This document shows positions 13,670 to 14,456 of a DNA stretch of 14,456 bases, in pieces. Location: positions 1 through 14,456 of the forward strand of contig CAZESH010000086.1 of assembly GCA_964514665.1 (NCBI GenBank), written 5' to 3'. The notes below the pieces were generated by a model. That model searched no databases. It saw only the letters and a list, made by a program, of their open reading frames with translations, and was not told where the DNA came from. Both the position numbers and the translations under genes were made by a program. Origin of the DNA: CAZESH01 sp964514665 (GTDB lineage Bacteria; Bacillota; Bacilli; Paenibacillales; KCTC-25726). How positions within the stretch are numbered: position 1 is the first letter of the stretch; the number at the start of each line of letters is the position of its first letter.

Positions 13670-14456
13670 ATGCAGACGAAACTCGAGCTCAAAGCTAATC
13701 CGCTTTCGGTTACCAAAGGAAAACGTTATCCGCTTAAAAATAAATACAAGCTTTTTCTGATGGCGCTGCCGTTCCTGGTGCTGTCCTTCTTATTTTCCTA
13801 TTTGCCGTTGTACGGTTGGATTTACGCTTTTTATGACTTTCGGCCGGGAATTCCGCTTTCGCAGACGACCTTCATGGGACTGCATTGGTTTAAGTCGATG
13901 GTAGCCAATCCTGTGCAGCGGGAAGAAGTGCTCCGCGTCATGCGCAATACCGTGGCGATGAGCTCGCTGAATCTTCTGACCTCGGTACTGCCGGTTATTT
14001 TCGCCGTTTTCCTGACGGAGATCACTTCCAGCCGATTTAAGAAAACGGTGCAAATTCTCACCACCCTGCCGAATTTTATCAGTTGGGTGCTGGTATATTC
14101 GTTCGCCTTTATGCTGTTTTCGGTGGATAACGGTTTTTTCAACAACCTGCTGTCCAGTCTCGGGATCATTTCCCGTCCGCTGAACGTATTGGCATCCGAC
14201 AATCACACCTGGCTGGCGATGACATTGTGGAACGTGTGGAAGACGCTCGGCTGGAGCGCTATTATGTACATCGCCGCCATCGCCGGTATCGACCAGGAGC
14301 TGTATGAAGCGGCGAAGGTGGATGGCGCAGGCCGGTTCAAGCTGATGTGGCATGTAACGATTCCCGGCCTCATGCCGACGTTCTTCGTGCTGCTGCTGTT
14401 GACCATCGCCAATTTTATCAACAACGGATTCGAGCAGTATTATGTGTTCCAGAATG
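13670..14456 (+). CDS. Sugar ABC transporter permease, LplB type (partial, runs off the window)
   Basis: Membrane subunit of a carbohydrate ABC importer, of the binding-protein-dependent permease family. The 262 visible codons from ATG 13670 (GGGAGG at 13656-13661, 8-base spacing) begin with a polar, basic tail of about 30 residues, then a first span MALPFLVLSFLFSYLPLYGW and the LplB-type phrase AFYDFRPGIPLSQTTFMG. Further spans follow, for example near LLTSVLPVIFAVFLTEITSS and WVLVYSFAFMLF. The cytoplasmic EAA loop, EAAKVDGAGRFKLMWHVTIP, which contacts the ATPase, is intact. Comparable proteins have a little over 300 residues, so roughly 50 C-terminal residues lie beyond the window; an LplC-type second permease would be expected next. 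It probably works with the binding protein at 11540-13252 despite separate transcription. The family call is secure. Confidence 0.93.
   Translation, partial: MQTKLELKANPLSVTKGKRYPLKNKYKLFLMALPFLVLSFLFSYLPLYGWIYAFYDFRPGIPLSQTTFMGLHWFKSMVANPVQREEVLRVMRNTVAMSSLNLLTSVLPVIFAVFLTEITSSRFKKTVQILTTLPNFISWVLVYSFAFMLFSVDNGFFNNLLSSLGIISRPLNVLASDNHTWLAMTLWNVWKTLGWSAIMYIAAIAGIDQELYEAAKVDGAGRFKLMWHVTIPGLMPTFFVLLLLTIANFINNGFEQYYVFQN

Overview
The window looks like a piece of a spore-former-type Bacillota chromosome, most likely Paenibacillaceae. The reasons are strong AGGAGG-type ribosome binding sites, a CcpA (cre)-like site, GbsR-type and LplA/LplB-type families, and hairpin-plus-U-tract terminators. This is inference from gene families and signals; there is no rRNA, tRNA or phylogenetic marker to settle it. 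No insertion sequence, phage gene, CRISPR array or RNA gene was recognised. All genes are on the + strand.

Layout. (1) 1-3260: the terminator of an upstream gene, a very AT-rich leader with a cre-like site, then a complete TRAP transporter operon dctP-dctQ-dctM (binding lipoprotein, small and large membrane subunits), closed by a 15-bp hairpin. A perfect 18-bp stem (one G-U) sits between dctP and dctQ. (2) 3286-8065: a near-consensus sigma-A promoter, an almost perfect 38-bp palindromic operator at the expected transcription start, then four genes that overlap by 4, 20 and 7 bases (or abut, depending on start choice): a GbsR/MarR-type regulator, an ArsA/Get3-family ATPase with a C-terminal HSP20-like domain, a MacB/LolD-type ABC ATPase, and a two-module FtsX-type permease with eight predicted membrane spans. 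I could not tie this combination to any characterised system, and it is the best candidate for something undescribed. (3) 8153-9016: a TauE/SafE anion exporter with its own strong terminator. (4) 9030-10390: an MdtG-like MFS drug-efflux protein with an extended -10 promoter. (5) 10396-13499: a promoter, a zinc-dependent medium-chain dehydrogenase, a large LplA/YtcQ-type sugar-binding lipoprotein, a roughly 118-nt folded 3' element and two tandem terminators. (6) 13525-end: a pair of direct repeats 21 bp apart, then an LplB-type sugar ABC permease that runs off the window.

How the genes work together. Three blocks concern carbon uptake: TRAP uptake of an organic acid driven by an ion gradient, and ATP-driven oligosaccharide or polyol uptake (binding protein plus permease), with a dehydrogenase co-transcribed with the binding protein that could oxidise the imported polyol or sugar. 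Three concern export: TauE/SafE, MFS and the ABC/FtsX pair. The regulator-ArsA-ABC operon probably makes an autoregulated envelope or efflux response, but its signal and cargo cannot be read from sequence. Base composition differs between blocks: about 40% GC in the dct genes, above 60% in the sampled regulator gene, and low 50s in the ABC genes.
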